DNA of 64,000 nt, from contig CAXKVR010000278.1 in the NCBI GenBank assembly GCA_964058845.1, forward strand, positions 62,001 through 126,000, in the 5' to 3' direction. Positions 49,604 through 62,300 of the stretch are shown piece by piece (the first letter of the stretch is position 1; each line of letters begins with the position of its first letter). Source of the stretch: Carex sylvatica. Its lineage: Eukaryota > Streptophyta > Magnoliopsida > Poales > Cyperaceae. The notes under the pieces are model-generated. The model was not told the DNA's origin. It was given only the letters and a program-made list of their open reading frames with translations, and searched no databases. A program made the position numbers and the translations under genes.

Positions 49604-51470
49604 GCATACTCCTCATCTATTCTTTTTTTTCATAAAAATGATAAAAATATACTAATATTTAAGTAATTGTACAATTATATCTCATCTTAAAATATTTTAT
49701 TATTGTCTCATATTAAGTCAACCTCAACATGGAAAAAACAAATGGACCACCTCACTTAATGGTTGTACTACAATTCTCAGAGCACATGCTCCAAAGCTAC
49801 ACAAACGTGGAGAGAAGAGAGATGGTGGTGTTGACAATATTATTGGATTTGAGGGTTAATTGATGCTCCAATTATAACATGAACTCAGTGCTTTTATTTG
49901 AATAATTTGATCCATTGATTAAAATATCATTTGACTATAGATGCCAAGAATGTGGTTATGTTTTGTTTAGTGCTACATGTAGTACTATTATTATTATTCT
50001 TTTCTTAGACAATTATATTTAAAATTGTTGCCGTTGGTGCTTGGAGATAATATTGCATGTGGTTTGAGATTTCTGCGCAAATAAAATAGTTTTGCAAAAA
50101 TATATCCTACCTGATTATTGCTGCTCGAATATAGTCAAAGATCACCCAAAATGCTTTAAAAATCGGAACCGGAAGGCAAGATAAATAATTTAATAAGTAA
50201 ATTGAATTGAAAATAAGAATCTGTCTTTGGTCTAATAACAAAAAAGGTTATGATCAATTCGAAATCCTCTATATTAATTCACAGAAATTTAAAATATATT
50301 GAGTGATTTGACCTCCAACCCATATTTCAAAAATTTAAATTGAAAATCTTCATATTATAATGTGCATGTAGACCAAATCTTTCCTATTTTTTTAGAATTT
50401 TAAAAATCATTGTTTTAAAAAAAATCATAAGCAAATAGTAAAAAAATTCTAAAAATATAAAATTTGATCTCTAGGTACAATTTAATATGGATATCTTGCA
50501 ATATGGAATTATCAAAATGTTTTAAAAAAACATGCTTCTATTTTTATATTTTTTTTCAAAATAAATATAAAAATATTTCTAAGATTAAAAAATTTATAAA
50601 ATTATACTTCCTTTAATTTTTTATTTTAAAATATACTTCTGTTACTATGATTTTTTTTTAAATATTATAAAAATATACTTAAAATCCAAAATAATTATAA
50701 ATTGTGTCATATTCAAAAAATATTGTCCTATATATCCTACTATAAATCTTAACTCTGTCCATGTTTGTCAAGACTATCCATGCTTTCCACTGTTGGACTC
50801 GAAGACAAATTGTTGAAAAAGAAAAAAAAAAAAAAAAAAAACCTATATGTTCATAAAAGGAAATTGAGCTATAAATTCCATTCAAGAGTTTTACCAATTT
50901 CTAACAAAGTTTCAACTAAAATATGAAGTTTTCAATTCTCCAACCCATCTACATTATTCTCCACCCGACCTACTTCTTCCAAAATATATTTTAATCCTAT
51001 TTGTAACCTATTAATTCCTACTCATTTCTGAGCAATTCAGATAAATCAACCACAAACAGCTAAAAATGAAACCAACTAGCAACTATATATCTCTCTTAAA
51101 GCTGTTTTATCTGTCGTAGGTGGGGAAGCGACCGGTTCTGGATTTTTGTGAGATCTATAATTTTGTTTGTATTCTGTCTACAACAGCATCAGCATCTCAG
51201 TAAACAAACCAAACATTCCCAGTCTCTCCAGTTGTGACATATAACTGCAAATCTCCAGTCCGTAAATTCCAGAACAGTTGGGCTTAAACTTGAAGCATGT
51301 CTGATCGACTGATCCAACGGTTGATATCAGTAATGTCGCTGCTGTTGCACAGTTGCAGTTTCTCTTAGTGGAATGAATCTCATATGTGACGATTTTACCC
51401 CTGGTTTCCAAGGAAAATAATATATGCAAGTAGAGAGATGTGGTTTGACCACCCGAATGATCTGGAACTA
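49604..51470. other. Intergenic with a partial foldback family C copy
   Basis: At about 50330-50500 the blocks AAAATATAAAATTTGATCTC and TACAATTTAATATGGATATC match family C arms. An A tract at 50817-50840 is the only other notable feature. No gene supported. Confidence 0.5.
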
Positions 51471-51479
51471 AATGCGCTC

Positions 51480-51690
51480 GGAGTCGGAGTAGATCCGATG
51501 CTCATTGGACCTACTTTGGTTCGATGGGTGTTGTGACCATCCAATTGCATCAAGATTCGTGCACTACGTATTAAAATCCGTGCACATTTTATCAATTTCC
51601 ATGCACACAAATCTTAATTCTGATCGTACGGTGATAGAGCCCATCGAACCTAAAAGTAGGTCCAATGGGCATCGGACCTACTCCTATCTC
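51480..51690. mobile_element. Mutator-type MITE, 211 bp, perfect 9-bp target duplication
   Basis: It starts GGAGTCGGAGTAGATCCGAT, and the complement of its end reads GAGATAGGAGTAGGTCCGAT. Both arms continue with GCYCATTGGACCTACTTT and TTCGATGGG, about 65 bases in all. It is flanked by AATGCGCTC at 51471-51479 and 51691-51699. A distinct family from A and B. Confidence 0.9.
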
Positions 51691-51699
51691 AATGCGCTC

Positions 51700-53938
51700 A
51701 CTTGGGTGGTACGTAATTTCATTTAAAATAAAATATGTTAAATACTTTTTAATAAATCAGAGAGATAAAAAAAGAAAATAAATAACATTAAGATAGTGAA
51801 CTGGTAATGATAGAACTTTCTGCAGGAACCTTTTATTTGATAACTCCAGATTCAAGAAAGACTGAGAGTAGTGAACTGGTAATATCTCGAGTACTTCTTT
51901 AGAGCAGTAGGCAAGGCACTTTCTTGTAACATTTACATTTTACAATACTCGTAATCTCAAGAGAGAATTAAATAAAATCCAAAACAGAGTTTGCATTGTT
52001 CTTTTCTTTTATTTTTTTGGCTGAACGTTTGATTTTTTTTTTTTTTTTTGAGTGATCAATTCAATAATAAAATTTATGATGCCATTATCTGTATATTTAA
52101 ACTAAATTAATTTATCATATATTTACATTAACAGTATATATGTAGCAGAATTATTACACAAAAATAACCCACAAATAGTTGTATGGGGAAATGCAGTTGT
52201 AGACTAAGAATCTAAATTCTCTGCATTACCTCACTGTTAGAGGCAGATTCATAATTTTTTTCGCGAGGGAGGGGAGGGAGCAAAAAAATAGCTAATCCAA
52301 TTCAAATTCGTTAGCTAATCGAATTCTAGATAAAAGATAATGCTCCGACATGTATTTTCAATGCTTTAACTTCTAATTCTAATTATCACTCAGAATTCAA
52401 AGAATTTATTCTAATTTTAATTCAAAATTTAACACAAATTAGAAATTAGAAATCCAGAGAGGCAAAAAAAATTCTAAAGGAGGGCAAACTCAGTGCAGAA
52501 CTATATATTTCTATAAAAAATTCAAAATCCCCGCTCTATACATGTGGTCCACCTCTGATCACCGTTTGAGTTAAACTGTCCGATTAGAATCCGCATCAAT
52601 CCAATCCAAATCTCTAATGCACAAGATCCTAACATATATAATGAACGAACGAGATCCAAACATGAAAGTGAGATACCTTAGGTAATTATATGAATTCATC
52701 AGACAGAAAGGTCATGAAAATAAAATAAATGAGAAATTAACGGCGCCTAATTAGTAATATAAAGAATGTGCCTTGCTTGGCTTGTACCCATGGTATGTCC
52801 CAAATTGAGACCCCATAATTAGCATCCGGTTGGAGGCAGCCTTTTTGTCTCTCTATTTTCATAATATGTTAATACTTAATAGTGATAGTGGGGAGGTGGC
52901 TTTGGATTGACAAATTATATTCTCCTTTTCTTTCCTTTTATCATTTTCTACCCTTTACTTATGTCCTTCCAAACTTTATAAATCACAAATTGGTCCTCTT
53001 TAACTTTTGTTCTTAATAAAGTTGGGAATATGAGAATTGAGGTCGTTTTCAAACTTAAAAAATTGAAATTATATAAACTTTAGGATAAACCTTGGTTAAA
53101 GATAATCAACTATCAATTAATAAATATTCTTTTATTTTATCTTCTATGTGAGTAGACATTATAAATTTTGACAAATTTTAGCAATAAATTTTGATTCTCT
53201 ATCACTGATGCCTTATAAAATCAAATCAGCATTGCTAATATATTTGTCCTAGAATTCCTCCTAAAACCAAGATGAAATAGTCTAAAAAATGATGCTCCAT
53301 CGCTAAATTTAAAATTTATCCTGTGTGGAATTCAACCAAAGGTCCCATGCATGCTACCATGATGATTTGAGCAAGGTATTTCACATGAAAGCTTGATACA
53401 AAATCATTGCTTGTCATGTACTTTGAACAGTGGAACAAGTGAAACAGAACCACAGGATGGAAGCATGCTTCCCCAATTTGACAATTCTATTGTTTCTTCA
53501 ATGATGCACAGCTATTTTATATAAAATTAAAGAAGCCCAAATCAAAACTTTTCAACATTTTTATGTAGCGAGTTGTACCGCTGCAATTAATAATGATAAT
53601 ATAAAATAGATATTAATACATTAGAATTCATTTTAATACTTTGTAAATTTTTCGTGTAATTTCTGCTAATTTCAACCAATAAAGCACTTGTTTAATTAAA
53701 TTAACAAATATTTCTTGTTATATATACTGTTATTTTTTCTATAAAATTTAGTCCTCATTATAGTAATTTTTTAGTTTCGTCCCTGAGGACAATAACTCGC
53801 CATACATATTGTTGTTTATGAACACCATAGAGGATCAAGAAATAACACATTCATCTGTGGTCCTGGTGCACAGTTATATATGCAGTTTTTTTTTTCCAAC
53901 CTGGTAGATTTGTAGATAGTTGCTAGTTGCTAGTTGCT
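51700..53938. other. Intergenic with a worn family A MITE
   Basis: About 52500-52710 contains AACTGTCCGATTAGAATCCG, ACGAGATCCAAACATG and ACCTTAGGTAATTATATGAA, matching the interior and right end of family A, but the left end is lost. A G/A-rich patch (GCGAGGGAGGGGAGGGAG) lies at 52262. Poly-T at 52029-52048 may be a reversed retroposon tail. No gene supported. Confidence 0.5.
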
Positions 53939-53947
53939 AACTTATTC

Positions 53948-54147
53948 GAGTCCGAATCTGCTGTAATTCCAAGAGGAATTACAGGAACTTGAAATTTTAA
54001 TATCAATCGTCAATTTTTTCTGTGCACAGATCTCGAAAATATTATAAAAAAGTAAGTTTTTATGTACACATCTCAAGAAAGATCAATGATTGAGATCTGA
54101 ATTATAGGGTTCTGAAATTCCCTGAGAATTACAGCAGATTTCATTTC
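53948..54147. mobile_element. Mutator-type MITE, family B, 9-bp target duplication
   Basis: The ends are GAGTCCGAATCTGCTGTAAT and the inverse of GAAATGAAATCTGCTGTAAT, with further paired AATTYCAAG / CTTGAAAT-like blocks. It is flanked by AACTTATTC at 53939-53947 and 54148-54156. It shares the CTGCTGT core with the copies at 40278 and 40544. Confidence 0.87.
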
Positions 54148-54903
54148 AACTTATTCTAATAGAGACAAGATGCTGATTTCTTACAATCATAATAGCAATA
54201 TAGGCGAATAATTTGTAAATAATTCGTGTTTTTTATTTTATTTTAATGTTTATGAATTAAATTTTTAATAAATGCAAAAAAAAAATGTATAATACGTTTT
54301 ATTTACGAATAAAACGCGAGTCATGAATTATTCTCTAGAAAAACGCGAAAAAACACCAATTTTTTTCTTAGAATTTTAATTGGATTTTTTTTTTGCTTCT
54401 TTATTGTACCGAATCATTCTCGATTTATATCCAAATTATACTCGAATTATGATTTTTTTACCCTACTGAATCAAACTCAAACTATTCATTTGTCACTGTG
54501 CTTACAACTACAAAAAAGATAAACATAAGTTTAGACAAATGGGGGATATGATACTTAGCTTTCACATATTGCATGTCTTTTTCTTAATTAAGTGGATGTC
54601 ACATTTTGACTGGACTTGTTAATAAATTTTCATTTGAATAGATAAATAATTGTATTTCATTAACTATTTTGGTAACTATTCAACTAATGGACAAATCCGT
54701 ATTATTGAATAAAGCCATGCAAGTGAAAATGCAATTTTAATGATAGGTTAGAGATTTTGTGCTAATTAAATATCAGCAATCAATATTAATTGTTTTTAAG
54801 TTGACTGATAATAGTGTTGACTTCAAGGATTAGTTCTGGACTTGGTGTTTACTGACCTAATTTCAGTGACATCATTGTTTTTGTTTTTTGTGGTGGTGGG
54901 GGG

Positions 54904-55178
54904 CGAAATTTTTATTAATACCATTTAAAAAAAAAACACCACTGAAATTGAAATTGGAGAATTTGAAAAATACCAAGGCCTCTAATTCAATTTGCGGCCT
55001 CATTCTTAGAGAGTCGCATATTGAATTGGAGCCCCTCCAAAAAATATTATAGTGTATTTTTGAGTTTCGGGGTTCTCCAATTCAATCTGCGCACTCACAA
55101 AAATGGAGCCGCGGATTGAATTGGAGGCTCTAGTATTTTTTTAATTCTCCATAATTTGTGGTATTAATAAAAATTTCG
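54904..55178. mobile_element. Doubly palindromic element
   Basis: The outer ends CGAAATTTTTATTAATACCA and GGTATTAATAAAAATTTCG are inverse copies. Inside, the word TCCAATTCAATCTGCG or its complement occurs four times in alternating orientation (near 54980, 55018, 55078 and 55115). A transcript could fold as one long hairpin or as two. No target duplication is clear. Confidence 0.7.
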
Positions 55179-56255
55179 AGGGAAGAGGGAGGGGGTTTAC
55201 AAAATTGATATCATGTTTAACCTAATTTGAAGAATTATGAATCATGACTCCTTAGCATCAGATTCAATTAACTCTTAATAATGACAATCACTATGTAAAA
55301 ATATACAACGCATCAAAAGAATAAAATAAAAGGAATGTATTGGATTGAAAGGAAGCAGGATGTTATGATTTGGTCATGCTTATGATCAATTAAGCTATAT
55401 ATATTCTAATCAGAAAATAATTTATGTCATACTTTTGAAATACAAGTTAAACTGGATTTTGTAAAAAAAAATCCTTTCTGTTAATTTAATCCGCCCGCTT
55501 TTTAGTGAGAATGGAAACATTAATTGCCAATACATAAAATAAATAAAAAGATGATATTCTTAAGTTAAATGGTAATACATTTGTACTTTCCGTGTACCTC
55601 TAGCAAAACAGTATAAGAAAATAAATAAATCAAAATTAGCTTTATTAGTAACTAGGAGAAATGTTGACGCATGCGAGTCTTGTTGACTGCTTTTAAGTTG
55701 GTCCCCCATAAAAGGAAAAGAAATTAAAAAAAAAAGACTATGATGATTTGGATTCGGGCAGTCTGAGTTTGAGTAGAATGATATACACGTTCAAAACTAA
55801 GAAAAAAAAAAATTGAGTCTTAAAATTTTAGTTTATAAAAAAAAAACTATTTTTTTAACGAACATAAAAATTATAAAAAATAATAGACAAAATTACACAT
55901 TTTATTTATTTATAGGAATGCTTAGTATCCTTTTAGATAATAATTTAAACTGATGTTCTAAACAAAATATGGTTACTTTTATATTAAACGCGTGGCATAT
56001 TATATATTTAACTATCATAATAATATATTAAAGAAGCCAAAAAATAAATACAAGACCAATAACTGCGAACCCTTGGTAACGACCTAGAGTCAGAAATCAG
56101 CATCTTTCCACAGTTATTACTATTACATGGTCTTTGCATTTAATTCGTGGGTTTTACATCGCTTCAGTCCTTTCCAGGATTCACCGCTCCAGAATTCCTT
56201 TCCCGCACTTTAATAAAATGATATAAATACATTATTGAAATGAATAATTAACAAA
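55179..56255. other. Intergenic, no gene seen
   Basis: AT-rich flank upstream of the tRNA gene. Nothing supported. Confidence 0.5.
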
Positions 56256-56327
56256 ATCAGAGTGGCGCAGCGGAAGCGTGGTGGGCCCATAACCCACAGG
56301 TCCCAGGATCGAAACCTGGCTCTGATA
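56256..56327 (+). tRNA. Initiator tRNA-Met (CAT)
   Basis: A 72-nt cloverleaf. The acceptor stem ATCAGAG pairs with CTCTGAT and has discriminator A. The anticodon stem is GTGGG/CCCAC with loop CCCATAA, anticodon CAT at 56288-56290. Initiator hallmarks: the A-T first pair of the acceptor, three consecutive G-C pairs next to the anticodon loop, C rather than T at position 33, and ATCGAAA rather than TTCGA in the T loop. No intron. Internal A box (GTGGCGCAGCG) and B box (GGATCGAAACC) serve Pol III. Confidence 0.97.
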
Positions 56328-56332
56328 ATTTA

Positions 56333-56348
56333 TTTTTGCTTTTTTTTG
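56333..56348 (+). terminator. Pol III terminator of the tRNA
   Basis: TTTTT at 56333-56337, followed by a longer T run from 56341, lies 5 bases after the mature 3' end, as expected for Pol III termination. Confidence 0.85.
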
Positions 56349-59313
56349 TTTTTCACAAAAGTTCGCTTCTGCGCCTCTTTTTATGTTTATTTTTCCAAAC
56401 TATGCTTCTAATCTCCTTCCTTCCTTGTTACTTCGTTTACTTCGTATTGTGGTAATTAAGTAAAAGTTGTAGTTAGATTTTCTTCATAAACAGCGAGTAA
56501 CATTTCTCTGCCTCTAGCTTTCTTCTTGTCTGTAATATCTATCTTCTATCAGCTCTCTCTTCATCGGAGGTAATTGACTTTTCTTTTTTGATTTGCAGAA
56601 ACTAGTTTCAATTGAACCAAGAAATTAAAAGGGAGACTAGATTTCTAATTTGAAATTGCTAGTTTAGGTTCAATGTCTTCCATCCCAAATCGGGGGGTGT
56701 TAGAAAACTAGAATTAGGAGGGTTTGGGCTCAAAATTTTGTTGTGGGACTAAAATCTGTCCTGATTCGCCTCATTATCAATTTACCTTATGATTTTCGAA
56801 AAATGTAGATAAAATTACCACATAAGAACATAATGCAAACCACCTATTTCAGAATATTGTGCTTTTGACATAAGTCATTGTGTGATTGGTCATGTTTTAT
56901 AAATGCTCATTGCTTTTGTGGGTAAAATAGAAAGGATAATTTTATGTACATGGTATGGTCATTTTATGTAAATAAGAGATGAATCAAACAGCATTGAGAG
57001 GCACAGGAAAAAATTTAGTGCACATGGTCATTTTTGCAAAGAACAATTTGGAAAAATCACATCAAAGAGGTACAAAAAATGTCTCGGAGATTGTTTCTAT
57101 CGATTTGTTAAATTGATTTTGAGAAGTATCTCGCATATTTTCTGAGGCAAAAAAAGGGAAAAAAAAAAAATTTGTTGGCACTCAGATGATGCAGCATATT
57201 GCCTGGGGAGCATTGAGATCAATGTGTTCATAGTTCATACCTTCCCTTAATTACCAATTGACACTACTAGAGAATCAACTAATTAAATTGATTAATTTTA
57301 ATAGCATAGGAAACAAGCACAAGCTACACATGCAAGTAAATTCAATGAGAGCTACCTTTATAGCTCAGAGACCAGAAACAATGCGAAAATCATGTATCCA
57401 TGGTCTTTAGTCTCATGGCAGAAACTTTTGTGCCTAACAAACTTCAATTTATTACATACTGTTATGACCAGTTCATTGTCTCCTTGATTATTCACTTTTA
57501 ATTTGAAGGGTCCACATTACTTATGGCAAGCATCAGGAATTCTTTTCATGAAGCATTATAATCTCAGGCAATCAATAGGTTAGGGACCCATCACTAAACC
57601 TTGGTTCTGATAGAGAGATGGTTTGCAAGTATTTGTTCTTATAATGTAGCATTTCTTCAGATAATTTCATTTATTTAAAGGTGTGGAATGAAAATTGTTC
57701 TTCTCAAAGGACTAATCTCATAAGAATTTTCTTTCAATTTTTTCTTTTATATGAAATTGGGGGGTCAAGTTTTCTAACTTTAAACATTTACAAGAAATTC
57801 TAGCTGAGAAAGGAATTATTCTTATAATTTTTTAGGATAAAAACCATCATAACATTAGAGAAAAGATAGAAATTACATCAGAAGAAGAAGAGGAAAAAGA
57901 GAAGGATCACTAGAGACACCGAAATCAACTTTTTTATTCCACTTTTAATCTGATAATATCACCTTTTTTTTCTTAAGCAGTACCTCCTCCATTATGTAAA
58001 ATTGATTTAATTAGATTGTGTAGTTCTTTTATGTGACATTTGTGGCTCAATTACTTTTTATGTTGTAATTGAGAGAGATTTCAGATGATTAGGAGAGCCT
58101 CTGTTTCAGAGTTATTTCCAATTGATTGCAAACAAATTATGTCGATTTGAATCAAGCCATGAAAAACATAGCGAAAACTGTTAGGCATTTACTGATCTCC
58201 AATTAAAAAATGATTAAAAGACGGTGAATCTGTCAGACTAGAATCAGCTAGAATTCAAGGGTAGAGAAATTGACACTCTTGTTTTGACTTCATGCAGCAA
58301 TTTTTTTTTTTTTTTTAACTCTATTGTTTAGCGTTGCATAAATTGCTGTCAATATTTATACCGAATTGAAGCTTCCGAGAATTGACCATTGTAATTCCAA
58401 AAGTATAAGGATTAGTTTGGTTGCAAAATAAGAATAGTTAGCAAATAAAAAATAGTTCTTTGGCAGTGTCTTTATATTATTTTTTTTATTTTTTTATTTT
58501 TTGAGAAGCATCTCGGAGATTGTCTCAAGTGTGACAAAAATAAAAGAACAGAGCACTTTAACAATCCTTTGAAAAGGACTTAACAAGTCAAAAGTCATAA
58601 TTGATTAAATACTTTACTCCAAATTTGCACTTTAGATGCCGAAAACTGTAAACAGGCCCATGACTTTTCTAAACAGCCCAAAAAAGAGATCACAAAAAAA
58701 TCAGGACCAGAATTCCATAGAAATAAACAAAGAAAAGATCACAAAAAAAGTGCACTACACAGTACTAGCACTTACATTACATACCTTCATCTCAAGGCAA
58801 GGCATCTCTGCTTTTATAATCTTTGCTTTAGAAGCTAATCATTCAGGATAAATCTTAAATTATAATTATACTATTAATATTTAGATTTGGTGACAAATCA
58901 GTCACTACTTGGAAGTTGCAAATGAATACTCTTTAATGTCAAAAGAGGAATTTCATATCCATGTGACGGAAAAGTGACATTTGGGTCCAGTAATGAATCA
59001 AATTTACCTCTGCTAAAAGAAAATGAACTTTAATAATACAAAAACAAATACTATGTTTTCTACCAAAAAATGTGTACCATTAAAGATACCAACTTCAGCC
59101 TTGCATATTTATAAAAATGTTGAAAATATACAGAAAAGATAACACCCTACAATCCTACGCAAAAAGACAAAACAACTATTTGTTTGCTATATTTAACACC
59201 TCCGCAAGTTAGCAACTAAAGTCGACCAGAACTCATTTAACAGTTGACAGCTAAAATACAAAATTTCTACACAAAAAGAATGGGTACTGAGGCAAATATA
59301 TTGAAGCACGAGA
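56349..59313. other. Intergenic, no protein gene seen
   Basis: About 3 kb with no credible coding exon. A C/T-rich stretch at 56500-56570 (CTCTGCCTCTAGC, then GCTCTCTCTTCATCGGAG before GTAATT) resembles a plant 5' leader exon with a splice donor, but no coding exon follows. Poly-T tracts occur at 58301-58317. The right end is the 3' flank of ALG8. Confidence 0.5.
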
Positions 59314-62300
59314 TCAAGTATGTCTCATGATATAAATAAGTTGCCAAAGCCAGGAGTATACCATGCCAATGGCACAAATGAAGGAAACCAGGATAAGGGG
59401 CAGAAATGGAAGCTTATTTTCAAATAAAAAAGGATGAAAAAACTGCCCATATAATTCCACAGAAGCAATTCCTACAAGGTACAGGCCACTGATCCATCCA
59501 ACTAGGCCATTCTTTTTAGCAGGGGCAAAATGGGATGAGAAACCAACCCACATGAGGAAAGCATAGGTGAGCAGCAGGAGCAGCCTAATGGGGTACTCTT
59601 GGGGTTCATATAGCAAAGGGAATAGCGAGTAACAAGAGACTGCAAAAGAAACAAGGAACAAAATGTATCAGTATAGAAAGGATGAGATTGCTCTTATTAT
59701 TGTTGTGCAATTACGGTAAATATTAGATCTCCCCTGTAAATGTTACAAAAAGATCCACCTCTAAGATTAGTCAACTAACATTGTTATTTAAAGAACCACA
59801 AGAATTGGTTCATAAAATGCAGCAGCAGTTTACTGATATGGGCCTAATTTTGTGGGAAAAAATCATAATGTATCAGCTATGAGATCATGTGTGAGTCCGT
59901 ATCCTCTGAGGTAACTGAAAATTTCAGTTTATCTAAAACCAGGTCATACCCAATTGGGTGCCTATTCAGAATTCACGGGGCAGTATTAACTGTTGCTTTG
60001 ATGCACAAATATTTGAATAGTCCGGATTTTCCACAGATCAACTCAAATTTTGAGATATCTCAAGGGATGTGAATTAATCATGTGCATCCTTCAAAAAGAC
60101 AAAATATCACATGAACCCCTATTGGGGACTTCAGTGAATTCCATTCAGTAGGCGAGGATTCGACCGCACTCTTCCGGATTAGTGCTATTCTCATGCATCA
60201 AAATATGAATCCATATCCTCTCAGGTGCCTGATGAGGAAGAATACTCCCAGCCGAGCAAAATCAATTTAATGCTTATTTTTATTTCTCGTTTGGCAGCTT
60301 AAGTGTGGAGTAAGCCCTTATTCCACAACCAAACATGACCTTAAGGTTTAAGGTTTAAGGTTAATGGTGTATTTTGAGAGTTCTTGGGCAGGACTTTATA
60401 AAAGATAGGTGCTTTATAATAGAAGAAAAGAGGCAGTTTTCAACATCATACCTATAGATAGTAAAAAGAAATGTTTGGCATCATCGAAGCTATTCATTGC
60501 AACAGCAGCCAGAGGAACGGTAAAATGCAATGAAGCCTTCTCATGCACATGCCACCCAAACATGAAACCGCATGTGCATGTATAGGCCACCCATCGCACA
60601 ACATGTCTTGGTTGTGGGTTCTTAAATACCTTAATGAGACAAGGCGACATGGAAAGTAGGACCAGTATAAATGTTACTATAGGTGTGACCTGTAAAATAA
60701 ATATTTAATTGTCAAATTGTCAGAAGATCCGAAGTGCCAAGTTTTGCTGGAATTGAACATTCAAGGTGTAATCAGTTCAAGCTTCAAATTAAGGCTCAAT
60801 TAAACAGACTAAAACACAATATAATCTAATTTTGCCTCATTTGACATTTATTTAATTAATTAAAGTTATTAAACCTAAATCGAGCCTCAAAGTAGCTTGG
60901 TTTAAGCCAATTTTACTATTTGCATCCCAGGTCAGTGCAATTTTCATATGATTAAAGGCACGTTTTGAACTTTTTAACACTTGATATGAGATTGAGACAA
61001 ACTGACTTCCATCAAACATCATCTTAATCAGTTTATCAAAATTAGGCTAAGCTGGTAGTAAATTTAGACCTCAATAGACTCACTAGCCATACCAGCTGGT
61101 ACTGATTCGACTGCTACAGTGTGGAAATGTGCTAAATAGTCCTTAATTATAGCCAAATGCTCTTTAAAGTCTTGCGATTAACTCCAACTTAAAAAAAAAA
61201 AAAAACTATATAAAAAACAAACCTGAGGAAGAACAGAAAAAGGGGACGAGTCGCCAACTAGACCACCAGTAAAAGAAGCTGCTGGTGTCTCCACATTTAA
61301 ACCAAGCTTAGTAAAAGAAAAAGCCAGACCCTTGTCAAGAAGTATATAGAAAACCCATATATTTGGAGCCCAATATGCATGGCATAGGCCTCTTCCAAAT
61401 GGGAACAGTTGGCTGAAAACTTGTTTTATCTGAAAGAGATACGGCACAAAATAAAACATCCATTGATAATATAGTATCATCAAATAAAACAAAACTAAGA
61501 ATCCAGGATAACTAAAAATTAACAAGGCAGCAGAGTGGCACACTGAAATATAATGGAAAGATACCCGTACCCATATTTTTGCCAAATTGCTGAGTTCGGT
61601 TAGTCGTGCAATCAAATTGGGCAAGTTATTGGTCTATTGTATAATCACCCCTCAATTATAACCAACTACAAATTAACTACAGATCATAAGCTAAAGACTT
61701 ACCTGTCCATAATATAAAAAGGGACCAAAGGACACTGCCAAAACAGCACCAACGGCCATGCCCATGATCAAAAGCCGACCAAAACCTCTGAAGAATCCAC
61801 CTTTACAATAATGCCTGAGCAGATACACAAAATAAAATGGTGCAGCAACCAGAAACAAATGCTTGGAACACAGCAAAACGGCGAACACAAATCCACCAGC
61901 TAGATCCTTCCCCTCTTCGAGAAACCCAAGAGATAGCATAAAAATACCAAGCAGGAACCCGTTGTACTGGAAATGCACATGATCCACTATGAAAAGAGAC
62001 GGGGACCAGAGGATCAGCACGAGTGTGAACAGAGATCGGCGAGAGGTAGTGAGAAGGCGGTAGGTCGCGATAAAAAGGGATATATCAGATAAGATGGCGG
62101 TGAGTCGGAGGTAGAGAACGGTGCCTGGGGTGTGGATCCCATCAGAGGAGAGAGAGGTGATGGCAGGGTCAAAAAGGGAGGCAGGGAGGGAGACGAGGTA
62201 GGAGAAGTGGGCGAAAAGAGGGGGGTAGTCGAGGGTCCAAATAGAGGAGGTGTCGAGGTACCATTGGCGGATAGGGAGGGAGGAGGTCAAGGCCAGCCAG

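Noticed and set aside
56256..56327. Elongator tRNA-Met
   Set aside because: The A-T first acceptor pair, C at position 33 and ATCG in the T loop are initiator features.
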